64,000 nucleotides of DNA. It comes from Streptomyces sp. NRRL S-340 (GTDB lineage Bacteria; Actinomycetota; Actinomycetes; Streptomycetales; Streptomycetaceae). How positions within the stretch are numbered: the first letter of the stretch is position 1; every line of letters begins with the position of its first letter. Shown piece by piece: positions 1 through 9,683 of this stretch. The notes below the pieces were generated by a model that saw only the letters and a program-made list of their open reading frames with translations, had not been told where the DNA came from and ran no database searches. The DNA lies in the NCBI RefSeq assembly GCF_000720185.1, contig NZ_JOIY01000007.1, positions 124,001-188,000 of the forward strand. The letters are read 5' to 3'. Position numbers and translations under genes: made by a program.

Positions 1-723
1 GACGGCGAAGCCGTCGGCCCGGTCCACGCCCGCCCGCCGGAGCGGCTCGAAGATCTGGTCGGGCCGGCCCCAGCTGGCGTTGCCCGCGTCCAGGTAGACC
101 CTGGTGTTCTCGAGAGTCTTGAGCGTGGCGACGGCACCCTTGAGGAGGTCGTAGCGCTCCTCCTGGTACTGGCGCGGGGTGCAGCCGTCCACCAGGTGCA
201 GCACCGCGTCCGGCTCCAGGACCACCGTGGCCGCGCGGTCGCCGATGCCGCGGGCAACGCCGTCGACCCAGGCCCGGTAGGCGTCACCGTCGGCGGCGCC
301 GCCGCGCGAGTACCGGCCGCAGTCGCGGTGCGGGATGTCGTAGAGGACGAGCAGGGCGGTGCGGCCCGCCCGGGCGGCGGCCTCGGTGAAGCCGCGCGCC
401 TCCCGCTCGGGGTTCTCCGGTCCGATCCACTCACCGGTCGGCTGCTCGGCGATCTTGCGGATCTGCTCGGCGTCGGCCTTCCGGCCGGACTTGGCGTAGG
501 CGGCGACCTGGCGGGCGGCCCGGCTGTCCGGGTCGACCCAGAACGGGCCGGCCGCCCGGGGCCGCTGGCCGATCGCGGCCCCCGCACCGCCGGCCCCGCC
601 CTTCCCGTCTCCTCCCCCGCCCCCGGCGGAACACCCGGTGACCATCAGCGCCGCTCCCAGCAGCATCGCGCACGCCCGGGTCCGCGCCGCGGGGACGTGC
701 GAGAGCGCCCCCCTCGTGCCGTG
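1..723 (-). CDS. Glycoside hydrolase family 6 cellulase lipoprotein, C-terminus outside window
   Basis: Partial gene: the first 241 codons read from ATG at 723 down to base 1 without a stop. The N-terminus is a lipoprotein signal with lipobox MVTGC (Cys about residue 27), then a Gly-rich linker. The body has GH6 hallmarks: FWVDPDS near the start, LYDIPHRDC (the YxxPxRDC region carrying an active-site Asp) and VVLEPDAVLHLVDGC (the general-acid Asp loop). GH6 enzymes are inverting endo-1,4-glucanases or cellobiohydrolases, so a cell-surface beta-glucan hydrolase is likely. Endo versus exo mode cannot be judged because the loop-bearing C-terminal half is missing. It sits directly downstream of a truncated sortase-like gene on the same strand. 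Confidence 0.85.
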
Positions 724-807
724 CATACGACTCCCCCTCGGTGCACCGGGCCGTACGGCCGCACGTCCCGCATTCCGCGCGTTCCATGCTGCCAGGCGGC
801 GGCACGC

Positions 808-1173
808 TCACGGGCCGGTTCGGGGCAGGTACACCGAGACGGCGGGGCCGGGGAGTTCGGGGCGCCGGGCGGGGTGGTCCTGGGCGGGACGGCCGACGGC
901 GGCCATGTCGCCGGTCGTCGGCGCGGCCGGCCGGCGCCCTGCCTCGGCGGACGCGCCGCCCCACTGCCACAGCGCCAGCAGCAGCACCACCCAGACCAGC
1001 CCGGCGACGAGGCGGCCGAGCCCACGCAGACGATCGGTGACGCGCGGGAGACCGGTGACGCCAGACCGTGCGGTGGCACACGGAGGTCCGGTGACGCCAG
1101 ACCGCGCGGGGACGCGCGGGCGTTCCGTCACACGCGGGCGTTCGGTGACGCGCGGGCGTTCGGTGTCGGACAT
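808..1173 (-). pseudogene. Truncated class F sortase-like protein (catalytic domain absent)
   Basis: 121-codon reading frame from ATG 1173. It has an N-terminal hydrophilic repeat (VTERPR three times), one transmembrane helix (LVAGLVWVVLLLALWQW) and the linker APTTGDMAAVGRPAQDH, then stops about 30 residues later. This N-terminal layout is what I remember from streptomycete class F sortases, where a roughly 150-residue catalytic domain with a TCGG-type Cys motif follows. None of that domain is present here, and the next gene is an unrelated GH6 hydrolase. I infer a remnant left by deletion of the 3' two-thirds. It could instead be a genuine small single-pass membrane protein. The partner gene upstream (1188..1583) is intact. 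Confidence 0.45.
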
Positions 1174-1187
1174 CGTGATCCCGTCCT

Positions 1188-1583
1188 TCAGTCCTCGGTC
1201 CGCCGGCGGCCGTGCGGGGCGGCGTCGTCGTCCCCGGGGCGGCCCGCGCCGCGTGCGCCGCGTGCGCCGCGTGCCCGCGGCAGGAGGACGACGGCCGCCG
1301 CCGCGACTCCCGCGAGGACCAGTCCGGTCACCGCGTGCGCCATGCCGGGCGCGGCCGCGACGGCGTGCGGGTCCGCGGGGGCGGAGGGGGCCGGGCGCGC
1401 CTGCACCGGGACGACGGCGACGGCGACGCCGCCGGGGGCGGGCGGCGCGGACGCCGGGGCACGGCCGCCACCGGCCCCGGCCGCTCCCTGGATGCTGCCG
1501 GAGGTGGTGGCGGGGGCCATGGCCGGGGCGAAGGCACCGGCCACCAGCAGCCCTGTGCACAGAGTCAGGCGCAGCGAACCCAT
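1188..1583 (-). CDS. Secreted or membrane-anchored small hypothetical protein, likely sortase partner
   Basis: 131 residues from ATG 1583 (an upstream in-frame start at 1613 is possible, but the signal peptide begins at 1583). It has an N-terminal signal sequence (LRLTLCTGLLVAGAFAPAMA), an Ala/Pro-rich extracellular stretch, then a C-terminal transmembrane helix (AVTGLVLAGVAAAAVVLL) and a short Arg-rich tail. That tail resembles a cell-wall sorting or stop-transfer signal, but no clear LPxTG pentapeptide is visible. It lies 14 bp upstream of the sortase-like remnant and probably shares its transcript. Function unknown; the pairing suggests it was a surface protein served by that sortase. Confidence 0.6.
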   Translation of the reverse strand: MGSLRLTLCTGLLVAGAFAPAMAPATTSGSIQGAAGAGGGRAPASAPPAPGGVAVAVVPVQARPAPSAPADPHAVAAAPGMAHAVTGLVLAGVAAAAVVLLPRARGARGARGAGRPGDDDAAPHGRRRTED

Positions 1584-1698
1584 CGTGACACCTCCGGTAC
1601 CAGGAGACGTCACGGAGCCCGGGACCGCATCCGCGACCGGCCGGTACTGCTCCGTACGGGTGACCGGCCGACGGGTCAGGGCCCGCCCGGGGCCGGCG

Positions 1699-2478
1699 TC
1701 AGACGCGTTCCACCAGGTCGGCGATGGAGTCGATGACCTCGGACGGGCGGAACGGGTAGCGGTCGACGTCCTTGGGCTGCGTCACGCCGGTCAGCACCAG
1801 GAAGGTGCGCATCCCGGCCTCCAGACCGGCGAGCACGTCGGTGTCCATCCGGTCGCCGATCATGGCGGAGGTCTCGGAGTGGGCGCCGATCGCGTTCAGC
1901 CCGGCCCGCATCATCAGCGGGTTGGGCTTGCCCACGAAGTACGGCTTCTTGCCCGTCGCCGCGGTGATCAGGGCGGCGACCGAGCCGGTGGCGGGCAGGT
2001 CGCCCTCCACGGAGGGGCCGACGTTGTCGGGGTTGGTGGCGATGAACCGGGCCCCGTCGTTGATCAGCCGCACGGCCTTCGTCAGGGCCTCGAAGGAGTA
2101 CGTCCGGGTCTCGCCGAGGATCACGAAGTCGGGGTCGTGGTCGGTGAGGACGTAGCCGATGTCGTGCAGCGCGGTCGTCAGGCCGGCCTCGCCGATGACG
2201 TAGGCGCTGCCGCCGGGCCGCTGGTCGTCGAGGAACTGGGCGGTCGCCAGTGCGGAGGTCCAGATGTTCTCCTCCGGCACGTCCAGGCCCATGCGGCGCA
2301 GCCGGGCGTGCAGGTCGCGCTGGGTGTAGATCGAGTTGTTGGTCAGCACCAGGAACGGCCGGCCCGAATCACGCAGCGTCTTCAGGAAGGCGTCGGCGCC
2401 GGGGATCGGAACACCCTCGTGGATCAGGACACCGTCCATGTCGGTGAGCCACGACTCGATGGGCTTGCGGTCTGCCAT
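1699..2478 (-). CDS. HAD-IIA family hydrolase (NagD-like phosphatase)
   Basis: 259 residues from ATG 2478, preceded by an AGGAGAG ribosome site. HAD motif I is TDMDGVL, with Asp13 as nucleophile and Asp15 as general acid. Motif II is LVLTNNS. The lysine is in GKPNPLMM and motif IV is MIGDRMDTDVLAGLEAG. This order and length match the NagD/4-nitrophenylphosphatase branch (HAD-IIA), cytosolic phosphatases acting on sugar phosphates or nucleotides. The physiological substrate is not evident. It stands alone, 115 bp from the sortase-pair genes and downstream of the phosphonate operon, so a role in phosphonate use is not supported. Confidence 0.85.
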   Translation of the reverse strand: MADRKPIESWLTDMDGVLIHEGVPIPGADAFLKTLRDSGRPFLVLTNNSIYTQRDLHARLRRMGLDVPEENIWTSALATAQFLDDQRPGGSAYVIGEAGLTTALHDIGYVLTDHDPDFVILGETRTYSFEALTKAVRLINDGARFIATNPDNVGPSVEGDLPATGSVAALITAATGKKPYFVGKPNPLMMRAGLNAIGAHSETSAMIGDRMDTDVLAGLEAGMRTFLVLTGVTQPKDVDRYPFRPSEVIDSIADLVERV

Positions 2479-2596
2479 GGGTTTCGCTCTCCTGCCGTAC
2501 GCGGGTCTGCGTGAGCCCCAGCCTAACCAGTGACCGGATCTTGCCGGAACGCTTCAGCGCCGCGCTGTTCCGGGGAGCCGGAGCCCGGCCGGGCGG

Positions 2597-3649
2597 TCAG
2601 CTGCCGGTGGCCCGCTTCCAGTCCTCGACGTACGCGGTCAGGTTCTCGCCGATGTCGGACCAGTCGGGCCGGAAGATCTCCACGCCCTTCATCAGGGCCG
2701 CCAGCGCGGTGGCGTTCGCGTCGGTGGCGTGGACGTCCTGGCGGGCGCTGAAGCCGCCGCCGATCTCACTGACCTGCTGCTGGGCCGGCCTGGCGAGCAT
2801 GAAGTCGAGGAGCTTCCTGCCGTTCTCGGTGTGCGGGGCCTTGGTGACGAGCCCGGCGGCGTAGGGCAGGGCGAAGGTGGTGGGCCTGCCGCCCTGCCGG
2901 GCCGGGAACCAGATGCCGAGGTTCGGCATGGTCCTGGACTGGGCGTGGTTCATCTGGACGTCACCGTTGGCGACGAGGAGTTCGCCCTTGTCCACCTTGG
3001 GGGCGAGCTTGCCGGTGGAGGCGGACGGCCCGACGTTGTTGGACTGGAGTTTCTTCAGGTACGCCAGGGCCGCGTCCTTGCCGCCGAAGTCGTGCATGGC
3101 CTTGACGAGCACGGCGGTGCCGTCACCGGCGACGCCGGGCGTGGAGTACTGGAGCCGGTTCTTGAACTTCGGGTCCAGGAGCTGCTCCCAGGTGGTGGGG
3201 GCGGGCTTCAGCTCCTTCTTGTCGTAGACGAACCCGAAGTAGTTGTTGACGACGGAGGTCCAGGTGCCGTCGGCCGCCTTGTCGGCGGGGCCCACCTGGC
3301 CGGCGCCCTTCGGGGCGTACTTCTGCAGCAGGCCCTTGCCGTCGGCCTGCTGGATGAACGGGGGCAGGGTGACCAGCACGTCGGCCTGCGGGTTGGCCTT
3401 CTCGCGCACGGCGCGCTGCACCATCTCGCCCGAGCCGCCCTCGACGTACTCGACCTTGATGCCGGTCTGCTTCTCGAAGTCCTTGAAGACCCGGTCGTAC
3501 CAGCCGTCGCCGTTCTCGCCCTTGAGGCCGTCGGCGCTGTAGACGGTGACGGACTTGTCGTCGGCGGAGGAGGAGCCGTCGCAGGCGGACAGCAGGGGGG
3601 TGACGAGCAGGGCGAGCGCGACGGCGAGCTTGAGGGTGTTCCTGGGCAT
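2597..3649 (-). CDS. ABC transporter substrate-binding lipoprotein, 2-aminoethylphosphonate/iron type
   Basis: 350 residues from ATG 3649. A lipoprotein signal (LLVTPLLSAC, Cys23) is followed by a periplasmic-binding-protein type II fold opening VTVYSADGLKGENGDGW, as in the Fe3+, thiamine and 2-aminoethylphosphonate binder family. It is the last gene of a one-direction set containing a phosphonatase-like HAD, an FAD oxidoreductase, an ABC ATPase and two permeases, so a phosphonate ligand is the best inference. There is a 90-bp gap to the preceding permease, enough for an extra ribosome site. Ligand specificity cannot be read from sequence alone. Confidence 0.82.
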   Translation of the reverse strand: MPRNTLKLAVALALLVTPLLSACDGSSSADDKSVTVYSADGLKGENGDGWYDRVFKDFEKQTGIKVEYVEGGSGEMVQRAVREKANPQADVLVTLPPFIQQADGKGLLQKYAPKGAGQVGPADKAADGTWTSVVNNYFGFVYDKKELKPAPTTWEQLLDPKFKNRLQYSTPGVAGDGTAVLVKAMHDFGGKDAALAYLKKLQSNNVGPSASTGKLAPKVDKGELLVANGDVQMNHAQSRTMPNLGIWFPARQGGRPTTFALPYAAGLVTKAPHTENGRKLLDFMLARPAQQQVSEIGGGFSARQDVHATDANATALAALMKGVEIFRPDWSDIGENLTAYVEDWKRATGS

Positions 3650-3739
3650 GGCGGGGCGGACTCCTTGCGGCGGCGGACGGCAGGGACGAGGCAGGGAAGG
3701 GGGCAGGGGGGGGCAGGGGGGCAGGGCGATGGGTGCGGG

Positions 3740-4537
3740 TCAGCGGTAGGTCGCCCGGGTGCGGACACGGGAGACGGCCAGCAGGACCAGCAGCGTGACG
3801 GCCATCAGCACCACGGCGACGGCGGAACCGGTGAAGAGCGAACCCCGGTCGGTGGCCGCGAAGATCAGCACGGGCAGCGGGGTCCAGTCGGGCGGGTAGA
3901 GCATCATCGTGGCGCTCAGCTCCCCCATGGACAGGGCGAAGCAGAGGCCGGCGGCGGCCGTGAGCGAGGGCAGCAGCAGCGGCAGCCGCACCCGCCACAG
4001 CACGTACGCGGGACGGGCGCCGAGCGAGGCCGCGGCCTGCTCGTAGGCCGGGTCGAGGCGGCGGACCGCAGCCGAGACGGACTGGTACGCGAAGGCGGTG
4101 ACCAGCACGGTGTGGGCGAGGACCACGATCCAGCGGGTGCCGTTGAGGAGCATCGGCGGTTCGGAGAACGCCACCAGGACCGACAGTCCGACGACCACCG
4201 ACGGCACCGCGACCGGCAGGACGAACAGCGCGTCCAGCACGCGGCGGTGGGCCTTCTTCAGGGCGGCCCCGGCCAGCGCGGCCCAGGTGCCCACGGCCAG
4301 CGCGAGCAGGCTCGCGACGGTGGCGGTGACGAGGCTGGTGGTCAGTGCCTGGAGGGCTTCGCCGCGGGTGGCGGCGCGGTAGTTGCCGGTGGTGAGGCCC
4401 GAGGGCAGGGCACCGGACCAGTGGGTGGCGAAGGAGGCGCCGAGGACGACGAGGAGGGGCAGCGCGAACAGCGGCACGAACAAGACGAGGAACACCGTCC
4501 ACACGGCCCAGCGGGCCCTGCGGCTATGCACCAGCAC
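3740..4537 (-). CDS. ABC transporter permease, phosphonate importer (second subunit)
   Basis: 265 residues and about six transmembrane segments. It starts WAVWTVFLVLFVPLFALPLLVVLGASF and carries a binding-protein-dependent transport domain with the EAA-loop region EQAAASLGARPAYVLWRVRLPLL, which contacts the ATPase. It overlaps the previous permease gene by 14 bp, implying translational coupling. Together with 4524..5435 it should form the channel of an AEP-type importer (PhnUV-like in Salmonella nomenclature, by analogy only). Confidence 0.85.
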   Translation of the reverse strand: MLVHSRRARWAVWTVFLVLFVPLFALPLLVVLGASFATHWSGALPSGLTTGNYRAATRGEALQALTTSLVTATVASLLALAVGTWAALAGAALKKAHRRVLDALFVLPVAVPSVVVGLSVLVAFSEPPMLLNGTRWIVVLAHTVLVTAFAYQSVSAAVRRLDPAYEQAAASLGARPAYVLWRVRLPLLLPSLTAAAGLCFALSMGELSATMMLYPPDWTPLPVLIFAATDRGSLFTGSAVAVVLMAVTLLVLLAVSRVRTRATYR

Positions 4538-5424
4538 GGCGGCTCACCACCCGGTAGAGGCCGTAGAGGCCCACGGAGATCAGGACGTTGACGACGGCGA
4601 CCACGCACGCGCCCGGGTAGTCGGACTCCAGGATCGCCTTGCCGTAGACGAGCATCGGCAGGGTGGTGACGCCCTTGGCGCCGGTGAAGAGGACGATGCC
4701 GAACTCGTTGAGGCACAGCACGAGCACCAGGGAGCCGCCGGCGCCGAGCGCGGGCAGCGCCTCGGGCAGGATCACCTGCCGGACGATGCGCGGGGCGCGG
4801 GCGCCCAGTGAACTGGCCGCCTCCAGCTGGGCGGTGTCCAGTTGCGTGAACGCGGCGAGCAGCGGGCGCATCACGAACGGCGTGAAGTAGGTGATCTCCG
4901 CCAGGAGCACGCCCCAGGGCGTGGCCAGGAACTGGAAGGGGCCGTCCGGGGCGCCGCCCGCCTGCTCCCACAGCCCGTTGGCCAGGCCGGTGCGGCCGTA
5001 GACGAACAGCAGGGCCAGCGTGATGAGGAAGGACGGGAAGGAGAGGAAGACGTCGATGAACCGGGCGACCGCCTTCGCCCCGGGGAACGGTACGAACGCG
5101 ATGACCAGCGCCAGCAGGAAGCCCAGCACCAGGCATCCGGCGGTCGAGGCGAGCGCCAGCCACACGGTGGTCCACAGCGCCTCGCGGAAGCCGTCGGAGG
5201 CGAAGACGTCGGCGTAGGGCCGGACGGAGGTCCCGCCGTCCTGGGGGCTCAGGGACTGCTGGACGACGAGGGCCAGCGGGTAGAGGAAGAAGACGGCGAG
5301 CAGCACGACCGGGGGCAGTGCCCACAGGAGGCGCCGGGCGCTCCGGGGGGCGCGCACCGCGGAGGGCGCCGGGGCGGCGGTGCCCGGGCCCGGCACCCGG
5401 CCGGGCGCCGCGGTGGTCAGCGGC

Positions 5425-5435
<11 letters not shown>
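4524..5435 (-). CDS. ABC transporter permease, phosphonate importer (first subunit)
   Basis: 303 residues. A Pro/Ala-rich cytoplasmic tail of about 35 residues precedes six predicted transmembrane segments. The coupling loop reads LEAASSLGARAPRIVRQVILPEALPAL (shown by its key residues E, G and P). The start at 5435 overlaps the end of the ATPase gene by 11 bp, and the 3' end overlaps the next permease by 14 bp, a tight coupled operon. The family includes the 2-aminoethylphosphonate permease subunit PhnU. The phosphonate role is inferred from the neighbours. Confidence 0.86.
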
Positions 5436-6477
<1,042 letters not shown>

Positions 6478-6478
6478 C

Positions 6479-7195
6479 TCACCGTTCTCCCCGGAGCAGG
6501 GCGGGCAGGGCACCGACCGAGTCGAGGACGTGCGTGGCGCCCGCGGCGCGGAACTCGGCGTCGCCGTGCGCCCCGGTGCGCACGCCGGCGACCAGGCCCG
6601 CCCCGGCGCGGACACCGCTGAGCACGTCGTAGGAGGTGTCGCCGACGACGGCCACCTGGTGCACGTCCTCGGCGGCCTTGGTGCGCAGGAAGGCCTCCAG
6701 GACCATGTCCGGGTACGGCCGCCCGCGCCCGCCCGCGTCGGCCGGGCACAGGGTGAGCGGCACCAGGCCGCGCCAGCCGAGCGCGTCGAGGACGGCGTCC
6801 TGGGTGACGCGGGCGAAGCCGGTGGTCAGGACGACGGTGCGGCCGTCGGCCCGGAGTTCCTCGACGGCCTCGCGGGCGCCGGGCACGGGGGCGACGAGCC
6901 CGCCGTCGACGAGGTCGCCGTACGCCTTCTCGAATGCGGTGTTGGCCCGCTGGGCGGCCTCCTCCGTACCGAACAGGTGCCGGAAGACGGAGATCTTCGA
7001 CTCGCCCATGGTGGCGCGGACGTAGGCGAGCTTGTCGGCGTGGTCGGCCGAGCCGGGTGCGACGCCCAGTTCGGCGGCGGCAGCGGCGAAGGCCCGCTCG
7101 ACCAGGCCGCCGTCGGCGACGGTGGTGCCCGCCATGTCGAGGACGACGAGCCGGATGTCCGCGGGAGCCGCGGTGGCCGTGTGGGTTTCGGTCAT
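6479..7195 (-). CDS. Phosphonatase-like HAD hydrolase (PhnX-like)
   Basis: 238 residues from ATG 7195. HAD motif I is VLDMAGTT (nucleophile Asp20, followed by the AGT signature of phosphonatases). The cap contains RATMGESKISVFRHL; the MGxxK pattern aligns with the Schiff-base lysine segment of phosphonoacetaldehyde hydrolase, giving Lys67. Motif IV is VAVVGDTSYDVLSG. The expected reaction is hydrolysis of phosphonoacetaldehyde to acetaldehyde and phosphate. It lies between the FAD oxidoreductase (8 bp gap) and the ABC ATPase (1 bp gap). The assignment rests on motif and operon context; the exact substrate is not proven. Confidence 0.82.
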   Translation of the reverse strand: MTETHTATAAPADIRLVVLDMAGTTVADGGLVERAFAAAAAELGVAPGSADHADKLAYVRATMGESKISVFRHLFGTEEAAQRANTAFEKAYGDLVDGGLVAPVPGAREAVEELRADGRTVVLTTGFARVTQDAVLDALGWRGLVPLTLCPADAGGRGRPYPDMVLEAFLRTKAAEDVHQVAVVGDTSYDVLSGVRAGAGLVAGVRTGAHGDAEFRAAGATHVLDSVGALPALLRGER

Positions 7196-7203
7196 GGGTT
7201 CTC

Positions 7204-8328
7204 TCACCAGCCCAGTTCGTTCGCGGTGCGTTCGGCGATCGCCGGGGAGCAGGTCATGCCGCGCCCGCCGGGCCCGGTGACCAGCCAGACACGGTCGCGG
7301 ACCTGCTGGCGGTGGACGACCCGGCCGGGGTCGGTGCACTGGGCGTACACCCCGGCCCAGCGCCGGCGGATCTTCGGCAGCGGGCGGCCCAGCAGGGACT
7401 CGACGACGGCGGTGAGGTGCTCGTAGGGGTCCTCGACGGTGTCGAACGCGAAGGGGTGCTCGTACTCGTGGGTGTCGCCGATGGTCAGTCCGCCATCGGC
7501 GCGCTGCACCATGAGCAGCTGCATCCGGTGCTCGGCGGCGGTCCGGGGCTGCGGCCGGCCCGCGTTGAGCGCGTCCAGGGCCGCGCCGGCGTACGCCGGG
7601 TAGTAGCGGAAGCTGTCGGCGTCGGCGACCGAGGTGGGCAGCGCCTCACCGAGCGGGTCGGTCTGCATCATCTGGAGCCGGACGCGGCGCACCGGCAGGC
7701 CGGGTCCGGCCAGTTCCCGGACGAGTCCGCCGAGCCAGGCGCCGGTGGCGAGGACCACCACGTCGGCGGTGTGCACCTCGCCGTGGTCGTCGCGGACGGC
7801 GCCCGCGCCGACGACCTCGCGGACCTCGCGGCCCGGCAGGAAGGTGTACTTCGGGTGCTTGAGCAGCTCGGCGCGCAGGGCGCGCTGGGCGGTGCGCGGC
7901 TCGACGGCGGCGTCCCGTTCGCAGTAGAGGGCCGCGTCGAAGTCCCCGCGCAGGGCGGGGTTGAGGGCGCGGGCCTCGGCGGGGGTCAGCAGCTCGTGTC
8001 CGCGGGCGGCGGCGTCCGGCGCGGCCGCGGCGGCCTCGGCCACGGCGTGTTCGAGGGCGCCACGCACGGGGGTGAGGGAGCCGTTGGCCCGGAAGCCGAG
8101 GGCTGGCACCCGGCCGCCGATCTCCTCCCACAACTCACGGGCGCGCAGGGCCGTCTCCAGCTCCTCGCCGCTCGCGCGGCCGCTCACCCAGATCTGCCCG
8201 AAGTTGCGCAGCGAGGCGCCGCGGGCCTCGGCCTCGCGCTCGATCTGCACGACCTCGTGGCCGCGTTCCACTGCCTGCCAGGCGTGCATGGTGCCCACCA
8301 CGCCGGCTCCGACGACTGTCACTTTCAC
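7204..8328 (-). CDS. FAD-dependent oxidoreductase of phosphonate operon (TIGR03364-like)
   Basis: 374 residues from GTG 8328; in-frame upstream codons exist, but the Rossmann strand begins KVTVVGAGVVG. The dinucleotide motif GAGVVG (7-12) and the DAO-type fold match glycine/sarcosine-oxidase-like enzymes. The C-terminal GPGGRGMTCSPAIAERTANEL is the FAD-contacting segment. A clade of these oxidoreductases recurs next to PhnX-like HADs and is thought to deaminate or N-demethylate aminoethylphosphonates to phosphonoacetaldehyde, standing in for the transaminase PhnW. No PhnW-like gene is in the window. It is the first gene of the catabolic operon, downstream of a candidate GntR operator. Confidence 0.8.
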   Translation of the reverse strand: MKVTVVGAGVVGTMHAWQAVERGHEVVQIEREAEARGASLRNFGQIWVSGRASGEELETALRARELWEEIGGRVPALGFRANGSLTPVRGALEHAVAEAAAAAPDAAARGHELLTPAEARALNPALRGDFDAALYCERDAAVEPRTAQRALRAELLKHPKYTFLPGREVREVVGAGAVRDDHGEVHTADVVVLATGAWLGGLVRELAGPGLPVRRVRLQMMQTDPLGEALPTSVADADSFRYYPAYAGAALDALNAGRPQPRTAAEHRMQLLMVQRADGGLTIGDTHEYEHPFAFDTVEDPYEHLTAVVESLLGRPLPKIRRRWAGVYAQCTDPGRVVHRQQVRDRVWLVTGPGGRGMTCSPAIAERTANELGW

Positions 8329-8403
8329 GACGACGACGTTCCTCTCGGACGGAGAACCGGAAGAGTCCGGCTGACAACGAGAGCCTGAACGAGGCATCAC
8401 GAT

Positions 8404-8415
8404 TGGGCTAGACCC
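8404..8415. promoter_or_regulatory. Candidate GntR/HutC-family operator of the phosphonate operon
   Basis: TGGGCTAGACCC matches 10 of 12 positions of the HutC-subfamily consensus TGGTCTAGACCA (as bound by DasR). It lies in the 146-bp gap between the GntR gene end and the FAD oxidoreductase start, about 75 bp upstream of that start. Binding by the adjacent GntR protein is inferred. Confidence 0.5.
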
Positions 8416-8474
8416 GTTATCTTTTCGTTACCGTTGTGCGCGGGGTGGCGGGGAGACGCCCCGCGGCCGGCGCG

Positions 8475-9230
8475 TCAGCCGTTCAGGTGGGCGGTGAAGG
8501 AGAAGCGGTCCCCGCGGTAGAGGCTGCGCACCCGCTCCAGCGGCCGTCCCAGCGCGTCCCGCGAGACGCGGTGGATCAGCAGCATGGGCAGAGCCGGCGG
8601 GGTGCCGATGAGCAGCGCCTCGCGCGGGGTGGCGAGCACGGTCTCGATGCGCTCGTCGGCGTCCCCGAAGGCCAGGCCCAGGCTCTGGAGGTAGGCGTAG
8701 AAGGACGAGTCCGGGTCGAAGTCGGTGTCCAGGCGCGGCACGCGCGCCACCGCCACGTAGGTGCTCTCCAGGCCGACCCGTTCCTCGTCCGCGAGCAGCA
8801 CCCGCTCCAGGTGCCAGACGGGTTCCCCGCGGCTGAGTCCCGTCTCGGCGGCGAGCGCGTCCGGGCACGGGAACCGTTCCAGACCGACGAGCGTGCGCCC
8901 CGGCGTACGGCCCTGGCGCCGCACGCCCTCCGTGTAGCTGGCCAGCGAGAGCGGCTGCTCCAGCTTGGGCCCCGCCACGACCGTGCCCCGGCCGCGGCGC
9001 CTGAGCTTGCCCTCCAGGACCAGCTCGCGCAGCGCCTGCCGCACGGTCTCGCGGGCGACCCCGTACTCCTCGGACAGATCGCGCTCGGTGGGGATCGGCC
9101 GGTCCTCGCCCAGCTCCCCGACGAGGCGGTCGATCCTCGCCTTCACCGCGTAGTACTTGGGGATCCGGCCGTGCTCCGGGATGCCGGAGCGCACCGGGGC
9201 GCCGGGGGCCTGGTCGTTCGGATAGTCCAC
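8475..9230 (-). CDS. GntR family (HutC/PhnF-type) transcriptional regulator
   Basis: 251 residues from ATG 9230. The winged-helix domain (about 25-95) shows PTERDLSEEYGVARETVRQALRELVLEGKL, the GntR recognition pattern. The rest (about 105-245) is a UTRA ligand domain ending RSLYRGDRFSFTAHL. HutC-subfamily members such as PhnF sense small metabolites and repress nearby uptake and catabolic operons. It is encoded immediately upstream of the phosphonate operon in the same direction, with a HutC-like palindrome in the gap after it. It likely releases repression when an alkylphosphonate or intermediate binds. Confidence 0.88.
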   Translation of the reverse strand: MDYPNDQAPGAPVRSGIPEHGRIPKYYAVKARIDRLVGELGEDRPIPTERDLSEEYGVARETVRQALRELVLEGKLRRRGRGTVVAGPKLEQPLSLASYTEGVRRQGRTPGRTLVGLERFPCPDALAAETGLSRGEPVWHLERVLLADEERVGLESTYVAVARVPRLDTDFDPDSSFYAYLQSLGLAFGDADERIETVLATPREALLIGTPPALPMLLIHRVSRDALGRPLERVRSLYRGDRFSFTAHLNG

Positions 9231-9249
9231 GCAGGGATCGTCGCAGACC

Positions 9250-9571
9250 GGGGGCGCGCGCTCGGCGCCGCCTCCGCATCAGCACGCCCGCCCCGGGCGG
9301 CGGCGAGCAAGAGGGCGACGGCCGTGAGCCTGCCGTACGAGGTGACGCGGACCCGCTGTACGGCGTGACGGGAGCCCGCCGTACGGCGGGAGGGAGCCGG
9401 TCGTACGGGTGGGGGCGCGCGCTCGGCGCCGCCTCCGGATCAGCACGCCCGCCCCGGGCGGCGGCGAGCAAGAGGGCGACGGCCGTGAGCCTGCCGTACG
9501 GGGTGACGCGGACCCGCTGTACGGCGTGACGGGAGCCCGCCGTACGGCGGGAGGGAGCCGGTCGTACGGCG
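9250..9571. repeat. Tandem direct duplication, unit 161 bp
   Basis: Two adjacent near-identical copies, 9250-9410 and 9411-9571, both opening GGGGGCGCGCGCTCGGCGCC. Only a few substitutions separate them (for example CCGCATC versus CCGGATC). Inside each unit and just after it (to about 9615) a shorter element built on CGTACGGCGTGACGGGAGCC is reiterated with drift. No convincing gene covers the stretch 9231-9683 between the GntR and ROK genes. Confidence 0.85.
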
Positions 9572-9683
9572 TGACGGGAGCCCGTCGTACGGCCTGACGC
9601 CGAGCCTGTCGTACGGGTGGGGGCGGGCGCGGGCCGGCCAGGGGCGGTCGGCCCGCGCGGGCGCGTGCGCGGGATCGCGGGGC

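Noticed and set aside
196..2514. 772-codon open frame on the plus strand
   Set aside because: It runs antisense across the GH6 gene, the sortase pair and the HAD gene. The composition (Arg/Gly/Ala/Val-rich) is what high-GC DNA gives in an antisense frame.
2729..4591. 620-codon plus-strand frame
   Set aside because: Antisense shadow of the ABC binding-protein and permease genes; no start signal or family features.
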